Positions 32,045-43,370 of a DNA stretch of 64,000 nucleotides are shown here, one piece after another. Origin of the DNA: Capra hircus (taxonomy: Eukaryota; Chordata; Mammalia; Artiodactyla; Bovidae); assembly GCF_001704415.2 (NCBI RefSeq), contig NC_030816.1, forward strand, positions 79,377,713 through 79,441,712, given 5' to 3'. The position numbers and the translations under genes are program-made. The stretch's first letter is position 1, and each line of letters opens with the position of its first letter. The notes below the pieces were generated by a model. That model was not told the DNA's origin and did not search any database. It worked only from the letters and a program-made list of their open reading frames with translations.

Positions 32045-32686
32045 TTACATTACTTTCTATTTCTGTCATAACAAATTACCACAAATTGAGCCCTTAAAAA
32101 TAACACCCACTTATTATCACACAGTTCTAGAGATCAAAATTTCTCAGTATAGATTAGCTGAGCTGAGTCTTCTGCTTAAAGGATCTTAAGGCAGAGATCA
32201 ACATGATGGCAGAGTCATACTCCTTTCTGAAGGTTCTGGGGGTGAATCCACTTCTAAGCTCATGCCAGTCATTGGCTGAATTCAGTTCCATGTGGTTACA
32301 GGACTGAGGTCTCCATTCTCTTGCTGACGGTCAGCAAAGGTCTTTGCCCCCAGCTGGTCTTTTCTCCTAGAGGCTGCCCACATTCCTGCTGTTATGCCCC
32401 TCCAACAACAAATAGTCGAGTCCCTCTCATGCTTCAAACCTCCCTGACTTTTCTACTATTGTATCTTTCCTGTCTCTAGCTAGAAAAATAATCTGTCCAC
32501 TTTCAGGGACTTTAGTGATTAGACTGGTTCACTCAAACAATCCAGAATAATCTCCCCATTTTTCAAGTTTGTAACCTTGACTGTATCTGAAAGGTTTCTT
32601 TTGCCATGTATTGCAACTTATTTTTAAAGGTTTGGAGGATTAAGGCATAAATATTTATGGGATTATTATTCTGCCTATCACAGTAT
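32045..32686 (-). mobile_element. MLT1-type LTR (antisense)
   Basis: Reverse-strand MLT1 order: 'ctgtcataacaaattaccac', 'ttattatcacacagttctag', 'agaggctgcccacattcctg', 'caatccagaataatctcccc' and 'gattattattctgcctatca'. It is a solitary LTR of the ERVL-MaLR group. Confidence 0.75.
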
Positions 32687-33952
32687 TGGATAATAAGACC
32701 CAGAATTTCGTCATCCAAAACTTTGGAGGTTTTGGTCCTAAAAGAATAAAATGGACAAAATGATATAGGAACAACTTGTTAGATGCCAACCATGCATGTA
32801 GACAGCAGGATCTTATTTCTTTCATTCTAGAGCATTGATTTTCCTGTAGTGTTCTGCTTTGAAGCTTGTCCTTATCCCAAGGCACCTACCCTTCAAATCC
32901 TTTCTTTCATTCTAGAATTGCAAGCATGAAGTATGTATTCTGATCATGACAGGGCAACCAAAATAAGATGTACTAGAATTTACACATGGAACTATTTTAG
33001 CTTTTTAGCTTTTTTTTTTCAGACCTATAAAATAAACTTGTCTTGATTCTTCTAGATTCCTATCTTCCTTTTCTGTTTGTAAACCATAAACTGTGTAGAA
33101 GTACAGCTGGACCATGAAAACAAAATCACTATGTCCTGAAATTCTGCCTCTATCGTATTCATTCTGACTTTGTCATTGTGTCTTACATTGACCGTCTCTG
33201 GGAACCAATGCTATATATTTGGTTCTTGATAAGCCTTCTTACTACTCCGTCTTGTGTTCTTCAATCTTCCACTGACATCTTTAAACTTTTATTGCTGTTA
33301 TATGGAAAGATATTCACGTAAGAGTGTTACCTCAGTGTAAATGTTAAAGCTGCAAGAACTATGAAAAGTCTGAGCCTTTATCCTATTTGCAAGCTAATAA
33401 GTTACTGTCAGAGTTTCATGGATGCTTACTGAAGGTACGAGACACCTGGGTCAGAGGCAAAGGATATTATTACTCATGGCACCGCAGGAAGCATGAGCTT
33501 CATGTTCACAGTTTTTTTTTTGCACCAGGAAGCCCATTCATGATGTGGAATAGCCCAGGTGGACAATCCAGTGCAGTGGGTTCATCTCATGGCTGAGAAG
33601 CTTGGAGTGTTTAAATGAAGCTCAGGGACAAAACTTTTAAAGGAATCAGTCTTTTGAGGGGAACTGCTAATAAACCTGCCCAACACTTGTCCAGAGTCCT
33701 GTACCCCAGAGGGAGACCCTGTGTCTTCCAAGACTGTTTGCTAGATGGTTGTCCTTCAAAAGATAGTTCTGAAAAAACTGTCAGTGCCTCTGGTCATAAG
33801 ACAGCAGAAATGGGAAAGACCCATGGAGAATTGTCTTCTAACAACTGATTCATGTTTAAAAACTGGCCCTTTGCAGATAAATGGCTGTGCCTATCTAATA
33901 TAAAGCAGACTGGCTTTGCTGAAGTTTAGAAAATGTTAGAGTCATTCATACT
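32687..33952. other. No gene or repeat recognised
   Basis: 1.27 kb of unique-looking sequence. Two short adjacent ORFs at 33387-33848 have no recognisable domain and no supporting signals. Confidence 0.4.
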
Positions 33953-34158
33953 AAGGTGGCTCAGACGGTAAAGCGTCTGCCTATAATGTGGGAGACCTGG
34001 GTTTGATCCCTGGATCGGGAAGATCCCCTGGAGAAGGAAATGGCAACCCACTCCAGTATTCTTGCCTGGAAAAATCCCATGGACGGAGGAGCTTGGTTGG
34101 CTAATGTTCATGGGGTCGCAAAGAGTTGGACACAACTGAGCGACTTCACTTCTTCACT
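33953..34158 (+). mobile_element. Bov-tA SINE
   Basis: 5'-truncated copy starting 'aaggtggctcagacggtaaa', with 'gaccctgggtttgatccc'-like B box, 'ggagaaggaaatggcaaccc' and 'gttggacacaactgagcgac'. It lies about 15 bases before the next BovB. Confidence 0.92.
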
Positions 34159-34174
34159 TCATATACATACAAAT

Positions 34175-36026
34175 AGCTGAGAAAAGAAGAGAAGCTAAAA
34201 GGCAAAGGAGAAAAGGAAAGATATACCCATCTGAATGCAGAGTTCCAGAGAATAGCAAGGAGAGATAAGAAACCGTTCCTCAGTGATCAATGCAAAGAAA
34301 TAGAGGAAAACAACAGAATGGGTAAGACCAGAGATCTCTTCAAGAAAATTGGAGATCCAAGGGAACATTTCATGCAAAGATGGGCACAATAAAGAAAATA
34401 AATGGTATGGGCCTAACAGAAGCAGAAAGTATTAAGAAGAGGGCAAGAATACACAGAAGAACCATACAAAAAAGATCTTTATGACCCAGATAACCATGAT
34501 GATGTGATCACTCACCTAAAAACAGACATCCTGGAATGTGAAGTCAAGTGGGCCTTAGGGAGCACCACAACAAACTAAGCTAGTATAGGTGATGGAATTC
34601 CAGTTGAGCTATTTCAAATCCTAAAAGATGGTGCTGTGAAAGTGCTGTGCTCAATATCCCAGCAAATCTGGAAAACTCAGCAGTGGCCACAGGACTGGAT
34701 AAGGATAGTTTTCATTCCAATCCCTAAGAAAGGCAATGCCAAAGAATGTTCAAACTACCGCACAATTGCACTCATCTCACATGCTAACAAAGTAATGCTC
34801 AAAATTATCCAAGCCAGGCTTCAACAGTACACGAATCATGAACCTCCAGATGTTCAAGCTGGATTTAGAAAAGACAGAGAAACAAGAGATCAAATTGCCA
34901 ACATCCACTGGATCATCGAAAAAGTGAGAAAGTTCCAGAAAAATATCTACTTCTGCCTTATTGACTATGCCAAAACCTTTGACTGTGTGGATCACAACAA
35001 ACTGTTGAAAATTCTTCAAGATATGGGAATACCAGACCACCTGACCTGCCTCCTGAGAAATCTGTATGAAGATTAAGAACAAATAGTTAGAACCAGATGT
35101 GGAACAACAGACTGGTTCCAAATTGGAAAAGGAGTATGTCAAGGCTGCATATTATCACCCTGCTTATTTAACTCATATGCAGAATACATCATATGAAATG
35201 TTGGGTGGGCTGGATGAAGCACAAGCTGGAGTTGCTGGGAGAAATATCAATAACCTAAGATATGTAATGACATCACCCTTACGGCAGAAAGCGAAGAACT
35301 AAAGAGCTTCTTGATAAAAGTGAAAGATGAGAGTGAAAAAGTCAGCTTAAAACTCAACATTCTGAAAATGAAGATCATGGCATCCAGTCCCATCACTTCA
35401 TGGCAAATAGATGGGGAAACAGTGACAGACTTTATTTTTTTGGGCTCCAAAATCACTGCAGATGGTGACTGCAGCCATGAAATTAAAAGACGCTAGCTCC
35501 TTGGAAGAAAAGTTATGACCAACCTAGACAGCATATTATAAAGCAGAGACATTACTTTGCCAACAAAGATCCGTCTATTCAAGGCTATGGTTTTTCCAGT
35601 AGTCATGTATGGATGTGAGAGTTGAACTATAAAGAAAGCTGAGCACTGAAGAACTGATGCTTTTGAACTGTGGTGTTGGAGAAGACTTCTGAGAGTCCCT
35701 TGGATTGCAAGGCGATCCAACCAGTCCATCCTAAAGGAAGAGTCCTGAATACTCATTGAAAGGACTGATGCTGAGGCTGAAACTCCAATACTTTGGCCAC
35801 CTGATGTGAAGAACTGACTCATTTGAAAAGACCCTGAGGCTGGGAAAGATTGAGGGCAGGAGGAGAAGGGGATGACAGAAGATGAGATGGCTGGATGACA
35901 TCACCGACTCGATGGACATGAGTGTGAGTAAACTCTGAGAGTTGGTGATGGACAGGGAGGCCTGGCATGCTTCTTTCCGTGGGGTTGCAAAGAGTCAGAC
36001 ATGACTGAGCGACTAAACTGAACTGA
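34175..36026 (+). mobile_element. BovB LINE, 1.85 kb, degraded
   Basis: Begins in the linker ('gctgagaaaagaagagaagc') and runs through RT and C-terminal region to 'cgactaaactgaactga'. It carries many indels and stops. The motif C region is destroyed: 'agatatgtaatgacatcacc' (35257-35276) lacks the bases for YADD. The C-terminal part is diverged from the younger copies. No clean target-site duplication was found. Confidence 0.93.
34636..35076 (+). pseudogene. BovB RT fingers and motif A remnant
   Basis: This 146-codon open stretch encodes FIPIPKKGNAKECSNYR, TIALISHANKVMLKI, QAGFRKDRETRDQIANI and YFCLIDYAKTFDCVDH, so the motif A aspartate is present. It ends at a stop after LLRNLYED, where other copies continue. 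It lacks motif C and both flanking domains. Confidence 0.85.
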
Positions 36027-37121
36027 TAAATACATTTTATAAATTATTTACTTATTGAAAATCACATGAATATATACATGTGTACAAATAAATACTTTCC
36101 AAGAGACTGTTAAAAAACAAGAAACAAGTAATTATTTATTTCTGAAATTTATGAAGAAGAACTAATAAGACAACATACCTATTAAAAGACTAAGTGAGAT
36201 GCAGCTTAGAGAACTGTGCTCTCACATGTGTAAGAGTTTCTCTGGGAAAGTAAGTACCATTTAGGTCATCATTCCCAAAGTTTGTTTTTCAGATATGAAC
36301 TCCAGAAGCTGATCCTGGATCAAAGATTTCATGGTCAGATACGTGTAACTTTCTCCAGTAAGAATCCCCATGCAGATTAGCATATTAAAGGTTCTCAGAT
36401 ACCTTGATATGAGAAAGTATTTGTTTTATTTTGTTTAATTCAATATTATTGAGCTTGGTTTGATAATGAACTCATGGTGTGTGTGTGTTTATGTGTGTGT
36501 GTGTGTGTATGTATGTGTTTGTCCAAGACAAACCTTCTGCAGAGCATGCTCAAGGTGTTGCCAATTTAAAGTGATTAAGATTTACCAGGTTCTCTTTTCT
36601 CATTCAGCATAGGCTATTTAAAATCTGGAAGCATACCTTTGAATTTGATTTATTCTGCACATTGCACATTCAAACACTACATTTTTATTGAGCTTGATTA
36701 TCTGGAAATGTCATTAACTTATTTTCAGTGTCCTTCTGCTTTCTCTGATCTATTTATAAGGTCAGTCCCTGAAGTCTAATTTTCATATTGATGAGGAAAA
36801 GTGCTTAATGCTACAGGATTGATTACAATGAATTTGAAAGCCAAGTAGAGGAAAGCTATTCCCATCAATGAATTTGTTTTTCAAATTTTTACAAAATAGT
36901 CTAGGAGTGAAACAGCAAAAGGGTAAACATGAGGGTATCCCAACGCTATTTTCATTATAATTATATGTGAAAAGTAAAACTTACTGATTTTAAAAATTAG
37001 AATGCTCTAAATGAAGTGAATCCAAATGAAGTACTAACAGTAGTAAATATTGGGATTTAAGTAGATCCATCAAACCACTTAATAAATCACAATGAAGGTA
37101 AACATCCAATATGTCTATTAT
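36027..37121. other. No gene; one TG microsatellite
   Basis: Apart from the (TG)n at 36475-36521 I see no named repeat or coding signal. Confidence 0.4.
36475..36521. repeat. (TG)n microsatellite, interrupted
   Basis: A run of GT/TG dinucleotides broken by 'tttatg' and 'tatgtatg'. It is long enough to be polymorphic. Confidence 0.9.
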
Positions 37122-37200
37122 GGCTGATCCCCTTTGCTGTGCAGCAAAAGCTAGCACAGTATTATAAATCAACTATATTCTGATAGAAATTAATTATAAA
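37122..37200 (+). mobile_element. L1 3' terminal fragment, about 75 bp
   Basis: 'cctttgctgtgcagcaaaag' followed by 'ctagcacagtattataaatc', 'aactatattctgatag' and an A-rich end is the very end of the artiodactyl L1 3' UTR. It is an extreme 5' truncation. Confidence 0.6.
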
Positions 37201-37808
37201 AGAGATAAGCACTCAGGTTTGTTCTTTGCACTTCTAAAATATATCTTAAAAACCATTAGTTAGTTATTATAAAGTCCTCTAATTTTAATATAAATATATT
37301 TGTACCACTTGAAACTCTTTTGACATAGTTAATCTCAGTTTTAAATAGCTTTGTTTTCCTCTTTTCAATACAAGATAAAACACACACCAGGACATACAAT
37401 AATAGGAAAAAGACAGCAATATCATTTCATATAGAATTAAGGATGCCTTCTTTTTATTATATTTCCTTCTGCATTTTTAAAGAATAAGCTTTATTGATGA
37501 ATAATTAAGCAGTAAATTTAATCAATTTTGATGTATAATTTTGACGAATGTTTACTGCTATGTAAATATCACCACAATCAAAATATAAAGCGTTTGTATC
37601 CTCCCTAAAGTCCTCCTGTGACCTTTGCATTCTGTCTCTCCTTGGCTCTAGATTCTGGAAACTTCTGATTTTTCAATAACATGATGTTTGTCTTTGTCAT
37701 ACAGCATGTAGTTCTCTATGTCTGACTTCTTTCAGTTGCATTATTCATTTTAGAATCATCATTCAATTCTAGCAGTATTTCTTTTTATGACTGAGTAATA
37801 GTGCCCTG

Positions 37809-38291
37809 CAGAGACATTATTTTACCAGCAAAGGTCTGTCTAGTCAAAGCTTTGGTTTTTCCAGTAGTCATGTATGGATGTGAGAGTTTGACTATAAAGA
37901 AAGCTGAGTATTGAAGAATTGATGCTTTTGAACTGTGGAGTTGGAGAAGACTCGTGAGAGTCCCTTGGATTGCAGGGAGATCCAACCAGTCCATCCTAAA
38001 GGAAATCAGTCCTGAATATTCATTGAAAGGACTGATGCTAAGGCTGACACTCCAATACTTTGGCCACCTGATGTGAAGAACTGACTCATTTGAAAAGACC
38101 CTGATGCTGGGAAAGATTGAAGGCAGGAGGAGAAGGGGATGACAGAGGATGAGATGGTTGGATGACACCACTGACTCGATGGACATGAGTTTGAGTCAAC
38201 TCCAGGAGTTGGTGATGGACAGGGAGGCCTGGTGTGCTGCAGTCCATGGGGTCGCAAAGAGTCGGACATGACTGAGTGACTGAACTTAAGT
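37809..38291 (+). mobile_element. BovB LINE 3' fragment with 13-bp target-site duplication
   Basis: Begins 'cagagacattattttaccag' inside the C-terminal region and ends 'gactgagtgactgaac' plus a short tail. Perfect copies of TAATAGTGCCCTG flank it at 37796-37808 and 38292-38304. It carries stops in the BovB frame. Confidence 0.97.
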
Positions 38292-39019
38292 TAATAGTGC
38301 CCTGTACGGTTATACCACTGGTTCATTCATTCTTTACTTGCGGCGCATTTGGTTTGCTTACAGTTTGGAGCTATTATAAATAAAACTGCTATGAACCTTC
38401 AGATACAGTTTTGCATGATATGTATTTTCATTTATCTTAAATGAATATGTAGGAGTGGGATTTCTGGATAGTTTGGTAAAAGAACTTTTAGCATTTGTAA
38501 GAAGCTGCCAAACTGTTTTGCATAGTGGCTATATCATTTTATTCATACACTGAAGCAATGTATGAAAGTTCAGTTAATTCACAGCCTCTACAACATTTGG
38601 TTGGGTCAGTCTTTTGTATTAGCCAAGATAATGGGCATTAGTAGCATTTGTACTTCTTTAGTGACTGATGAGGTTGATTATCTATTTCTGTGCTTATTTG
38701 CCATTTGTATATTTTCTTTCAGAACGTGTTCTGCCCAGTCTTTAATGGACTATCTTCTTTTCAAATTAGGAGTCATTTTGATATTCTGGGTACAAGTCCT
38801 TTACCAGTTATACGATTCGAAAATATTTCCTTCAAGTGTGGTTTACCTTCTTTACAGTGTATTTTGTAGTATTTTTTGTAGATTTTTTTTATCACATTGA
38901 GCAACTTCTTTTCTTTTCATAGTTCATTGACTGTTTTTGTTATGAGTTCTCTTTCCATGTCTATTGAGATAACCAGATAGTTTTTCTTTTTTAATGTCTT
39001 AATATAATAAATTACACTG

Positions 39020-39234
39020 TTTTTTTTTCAGTTTTTATCTTATACTGGAGTATAGTTGATTAACAATGTAGTGTTAGTTTCAGGTGTACGGCAGAGTGAT
39101 TCAGTTATCCATATGCATGAATGTATTCTTTTTCAAATTCTTTCTCCACACAGGTCATTACAGAGTATTGAGGGGGATTCCCTGTGCTATACAGTAGGTC
39201 CTTGTTCATTTACTTTAAATATAGTAGTGTGTAC
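39020..39234 (-). mobile_element. Artiodactyl L1 3' UTR fragment nested in older L1
   Basis: Starts with the poly-T (39020-39028), then 'tatactggagtatagttgat', 'ttaacaatgtagtgttagtt' and 'ccctgtgctatacagtaggt'. Flanks ATTACACTG (39011-39019) and ATTACATTG (39235-39243) differ once and mark the target site. Confidence 0.88.
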
Positions 39235-39246
39235 ATTACATTGACT

Positions 39247-39942
39247 ACTTTTATTTAAATTTATTTATTTTTTATGGAAGGATAATTGCTTTACAGACTT
39301 TTGTTGTTTTCTGTCAAACCTCAACATGAATCAGCCATGGGTATACATACATCCCCTCCCTTTTGAACTTCCCTCCCATCTCCCTTCCCATCCCACCCCT
39401 CTAGGTTGACACAGAGCCCCTGTTTGGATTTCCTGAGCTATATGCAAATTCCCGTTGGCTATATATTTTACATATCGTAATGTAAGTTTCCATGTTTCTC
39501 TCTCCATACATCTCACCCTCTTCTCCCCTCTCCCCATGTCCATAAGTCTATTCTCTGTCTGTTTCTCCATTGCTGCCCTGGAAATAAACTCTTTGGTACC
39601 CTTTTTCTAGATTACATATATATGTGTTAGAATACGATATTTATCTTTCTCTTTCTGACTTACTTCACTCTGTATAATAGGTTCTAGGTTCATCCACCTC
39701 ATTAGAACTGACTCAAATCATTCCTTTTTATGGCTTAGTAATATTCCATTGTATATATGTACCACAACTATTTTATCCATTCATCTGTCTGTGGACATCT
39801 AAGTTGCTTCCGTGTTCTAGCTATTGTAAATAGTGCTGCAGTGAACAATGAGATACATGTGCCTTTTTCAGCTTTGGTTTCCTAAGGGTATATGCCTAGG
39901 AGTGGGATTGCTGGGTCATATGGTGGTTTTATTCCTAGTTTT
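39247..39942 (-). mobile_element. Bovine-type L1 3' end with 11-bp target-site duplication
   Basis: Antisense bovid L1: 'acttttatttaaatttattt', 'cctcaacatgaatcagccat', 'acttcactctgtataatagg', 'catccacctcattagaactg' and 'gagtgggattgctgggtcat'. Perfect copies of TTACATTGACT lie at 39236-39246 and 39943-39953. It landed on the right-hand target copy of the neighbouring small L1, so it came later. Confidence 0.93.
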
Positions 39943-40135
39943 TTACATTGACTTTTGAATGTCGCATTCCTGAAACAAATCCCACTTGGTCATAGTATGT
40001 TGTCTTTTTATATATGGCTGGCTTTGTTTTGCCAATATTTTGTTAAAAATTTTTATATCTATGTTTGTGAAAGATCTTCAACTGTAGTTTTCTTTTTCTT
40101 GTAATGCTTTTTGTCTTGTTTTGGAACCATAATAT

Positions 40136-41200
40136 TGTTTCTGTGTAGCTCCATCTCCTCCAATACTCTGTCCTGTAGATTTTAGACAATCTGGCTTAGA
40201 CAATCAAACTCCAAACCTGATCTCTTCAATTCAGTGAGAACTTCGGCTTCATTTTGTTTTCTTCCTCACTGTTTTTGGTCCTGGACTCTGTCCCCAGCCA
40301 GCAAACAAAGAATTTTAAGATTTACTTCATTTTCTCCTTCTCTTAGGAACCACTGACCTATAATGTCAGTTTTCCACTCTTTGGAAACATTCATTTCATA
40401 TACATTGTCTGGTTTTCTGGTTGTGGATAGTTGTGGATAACAGGCAGCAATTTTCATAGCAGTTAATTGCTCGTGAGTGAAATCTTCATCCTGCTTTCCT
40501 TACTCAGTAGATACAGAAGTTGTCCACATAAAATTTCACAGCTATTTTGTATGTGAGTGAATGAAGTTGAGCTTAGAAATAGTCCCCACTGTGGAAGAAT
40601 GACTTCCATCTTCTCTTCCTAAACTTCATTCTCCAAACCATAATCCTTTCTCATGAAAGAATTTTCTATTGAGTTGAATTTGCATTTTTTAGCTGGAGTT
40701 GTTTAGGAAATAGAAAAGTTTCCTGAAATGTTATTAATCTGTTCTTCACTAGGTTGATTTTGGTATCTTCAAGGAATTTCAATGCTATGTTCTTACCAAT
40801 TTTGAAGGAGACTTTAAAACTGTTTTTCCTGCATGAACAAAGTATGGTTACAAATTTTAAAAAATGCTCACATTCTCCTTTATTGGGGCTGGAGAATACA
40901 TGGAATACATTGGAAACATGAAAAGGGATAAATTCACTAATTATCAAAATCACCCATATATAAAAACAACTTACTCTCTTCCTTGGCCTTGAAAATGAAC
41001 CTAGGACACATTTTGTGAAGAAAAAGAAGGGACAATCCAAATAGGAACAGGAACAGGAAAATCACAGCTGGGGAAATCTAGGACAGACAGGATCTGTATC
41101 TTCTGTGATAGAGCGTTTGTCATCCTCCGCAGGAGTCGGAAGTTGACGTCATGGGGCCTGTAGGGTGGGGTGGGGAGTTTCCAGTCTTCTTAGGCTGCTG
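40136..41200 (-). pseudogene. Unidentified coding-like remnant (candidate pseudogene)
   Basis: I do not recognise this sequence as any named repeat. On the minus strand it yields coding-like peptides in changing frames: a 63-codon ORF at 40266-40457 (contains RKPDNVYEMNVSKEWKTDI and GQWFLREGENEVN), whose frame continues past its TGA as NEAEVLTELKRSGLEFD. The 124-codon ORF at 40666-41040 (contains FKIGKNIALKFLEDTK) lies upstream, and an adjacent frame reads PSEEQINNISGNFS. Such polar, Glu/Lys-rich runs broken by single stops and shifts are what a decayed gene or processed copy looks like. No poly-A or domain identity could be fixed. The 40136 edge touches the old L1. It could also be chance in AT-rich DNA. 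Confidence 0.3.
41137..41178. promoter_or_regulatory. ETS/CRE/CACCC-like motif cluster
   Basis: Within 42 bases lie CGGAAGT (41137-41143, ETS core), a perfect palindromic CRE TGACGTCA (41144-41151) and a G-rich GGGTGGGGTGGGG run (41163-41175). Such a combination is typical of ETS/CREB/KLF promoters. It lies in non-repeat sequence upstream (minus strand) of the coding-like remnant. Function is inference only. Confidence 0.25.
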
Positions 41201-41650
41201 CGTCTCAGTCCTTTGTGCAAACTTCTAGGTGCTTCTTCTCAGGTATGGCAGACAGAAGGCTCAGGATTGAATTCTCTTTTCTTTTCAGCGAGGAGATCTC
41301 ATTGATGGGAGAATTGTGGATTTCGTCAGTGACAATGCAACCCAACCTGTTGGAAGACAGCATTTTTTTCTAGAAAAATAACCAACCAGCACCATCAGAG
41401 TCCTGCCTAGAAGAGTACAAGCAGGCTTTTCAAAGGGGCTTCCACACTGCTTGCACTTTGTAAATCAACATTTGTAGTTTGGCTTGAGGAAAAAGCTACT
41501 AGAACAGGCTCACTGGAAGAGCTCTTCTGAAACTCTCCCTTTTCACAGTCATTTCAAGAATGAAGCCTAATGATTTTGGCATCAAGGATATTCAATTATT
41601 TTCATATTATACTTCAAGAAAAAAGAGTAAATATGCTAATTTTTCTGTAT
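41201..41650. other. No gene; one exon-like segment
   Basis: On the + strand a splice-acceptor-like 'attctcttttcttttcag' ends at 41288 and is followed by a 30-codon open stretch (RGDLIDGRIVDFVSDN) to a TAA near 41381. There is no donor and no family match, so I do not call a gene. Confidence 0.25.
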
Positions 41651-41834
41651 AAGTGAAAGGCACCCAGTCGTGTCCGACTCTGTAACCCCATGGACTATTC
41701 ACTCTGGAATTCTCAAGGCCAGAATACTGGAGTGGGTAGCCTTTCCCTTCTCCAGGGGATTTTCCCAACCCAGGGATTGAACCCAGGTCTCCTGCATTGC
41801 AGGCAGATTCTTTACTGACTGAGCCACAAGGGAT
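41651..41834 (-). mobile_element. Bov-tA SINE (antisense)
   Basis: 'cacccagtcgtgtccgactc', 'cagaatactggagtgggtag', 'cagggattgaacccaggtct' and 'cattgcaggcagattcttta'. Small deletions near 41680. Confidence 0.92.
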
Positions 41835-42477
41835 AAACTATCCATATTTTTGCATCTCATAGAGATGTGCTTAGACTGCCCTTTGGCATTATTGGGTAGA
41901 GCAGCTACACAGCTTCCTTGCTAAAACCTTCTGTTTTGGCTTTCTCATCTGTCACTGGAGGACCCGAGGGTCCTATGAACTGCTGCCAAGGGGTTGGTTG
42001 GTTACACTTCATGGGGCCTCAGATGAAAATGTCAGTCATTAGACATAGAAAACTGACATAGTCAAATGCCTGGTCACTTCAGTTTAGCCAGTAAACACAA
42101 GCCATGTGCTCTTCTAGATGACATGCTGTTATTGCTTGAGGCTGGGGACACAAAGATGAATAATATAAAAGTCCTATTCTTATGCGCTCATTCACATGAT
42201 ATTCAGATTAACATCAATACAGTGGATTATGTGCCAAGATCAAGGTCAAGAGAACTGTAGGAGCAACAAGGAGAGGCGTGGTCTCATGGAGTAAGGAGAC
42301 GCCCAGCTCAAGTCGCTCCAGAATCTTCACACAAGTAATGCTTACATTGTGTGACATAACCACAATGGAGGTAAAGGTCTAAAATTCAGTAGAATGAATC
42401 ATCTCTCTTTGAAATTCTCCAGCACAGGAAGTGGGATGTTCAGAGAAGGCTTGCAGTCATGGATTTGCCAGAGTAGT
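41835..42477. other. No gene; possible ancient repeat
   Basis: 42085-42200 contains 'gaggctggggacacaaagat' and 'gaataatataaaagtcctat', similar to an unnamed mammal-wide repeat. Nothing else is recognised. Confidence 0.35.
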
Positions 42478-42488
42478 ACTGTAACTGT

Positions 42489-42758
42489 TGTTGCTGCTGC
42501 TGCTGCTAAATCGCTCCAGTCGTGTCCGACTCTGTGCGACTGCATAGATGGTTGGTTAGTTGCTAAGTCATGTCCAACTCTTTCGTGACCCTAACATACG
42601 GTAGCCTGCCAGCTTCCTCTGTCCATGGGTTTTCCCAGGCAAGAACACTGGAGTGGGTTGCCTTTCCTACTCTGGGGGATTTTTCCCAGCCCAGGGATGG
42701 AACCTGCGTCTCCTGTGTTGGCAGGCAGATTCTTTACTGCTGAGTCACCTAGGCTACC
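42489..42758 (-). mobile_element. Composite Bov-A SINE with 11-bp target-site duplication
   Basis: A short monomer piece ('gctgctaaatcgctccagtc' to 'gactgcatagatgg', 42489-42552) is fused to a nearly complete second monomer ('ttgctaagtcatgtccaact' onward). Perfect copies of ACTGTAACTGT at 42478-42488 and 42759-42769 flank the pair, so both parts arrived as one insertion or the second inserted inside the first. Confidence 0.92.
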
Positions 42759-42769
42759 ACTGTAACTGT

Positions 42770-43370
42770 AAGTAGAGTAAAAGGTTTTAGACAACATCAG
42801 TTTCACTGGAAAGTCTCTGAAGGCTACTGGACCACATCTTTGTAAACCAAGACTTTGAAAAGAATTATAACCATATTCTTCTTTTAAAGTTAACAAACTA
42901 CTACTGTTCATTTGATTGTACTACACATATATTTAAATACTTTTTCTTGACATTTGTACCAATCATTTCATTTCTGAATTTCATTGCAACTGATTATATC
43001 AAGATTTTTTGTGAGAACAAACATTTTTCTTCTGATAAAAGTGTCTATAAGGTTTTACCCAGTAATAAATTTTGAGCAGTCACATTTATAAGTGACCCTC
43101 CTCAAGGCTTGAGACCTATAGCTATTTTTCATTTTTCTGAGAAAGCGCTTGGAATCCCATGCACTGGGGTTCCATGCCTTCTTACCTCTGCATGGTTGGT
43201 GCTCTAGCTAGGGAGTGAGTCTAGATGACTTTCCTAAATCTGAATATTGCTTTGTTTTTCTCTACCTGTTATAATATTCAAGGTGACTCTTTGGAGCAAT
43301 TGAAGATATCATTTATGTTTGATTTTCAGATATAACACTATTCTATAGAAAACTTTATAAGGTATGTTGA
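42770..43370. other. No gene or repeat recognised
   Basis: AT-rich unique-looking sequence without coding signal. Confidence 0.4.

Larger units (their letters stand above)
37470..40135 (-). mobile_element. Old L1 (antisense) hosting three younger retroelements
   Basis: The oldest layer reads as antisense L1: 3' UTR at 37480-37800 ('taagctttattgatgaataa', 'atcaccacaatcaaaatata'). ORF2 end follows at 38292-39010 ('gctattataaataaaactgc', 'tctggatagtttggtaaaag'). RT-domain sequence lies at 39954-40125 ('aaacaaatcccacttggtca', 'gccaatattttgttaaaaat'). It is interrupted by a BovB (37809-38291), an L1 tail (39020-39234) and a second L1 (39247-39942). Each split restores L1 order when the insert and one target copy are removed. 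Confidence 0.85.

Noticed and set aside
26470..32686. Two MLT1 LTRs in opposite orientation as ends of one provirus
   Set aside because: They point in opposite directions and lie 5 kb apart with unrelated L1, BovB and SINE sequence between them. They are separate solitary LTRs.
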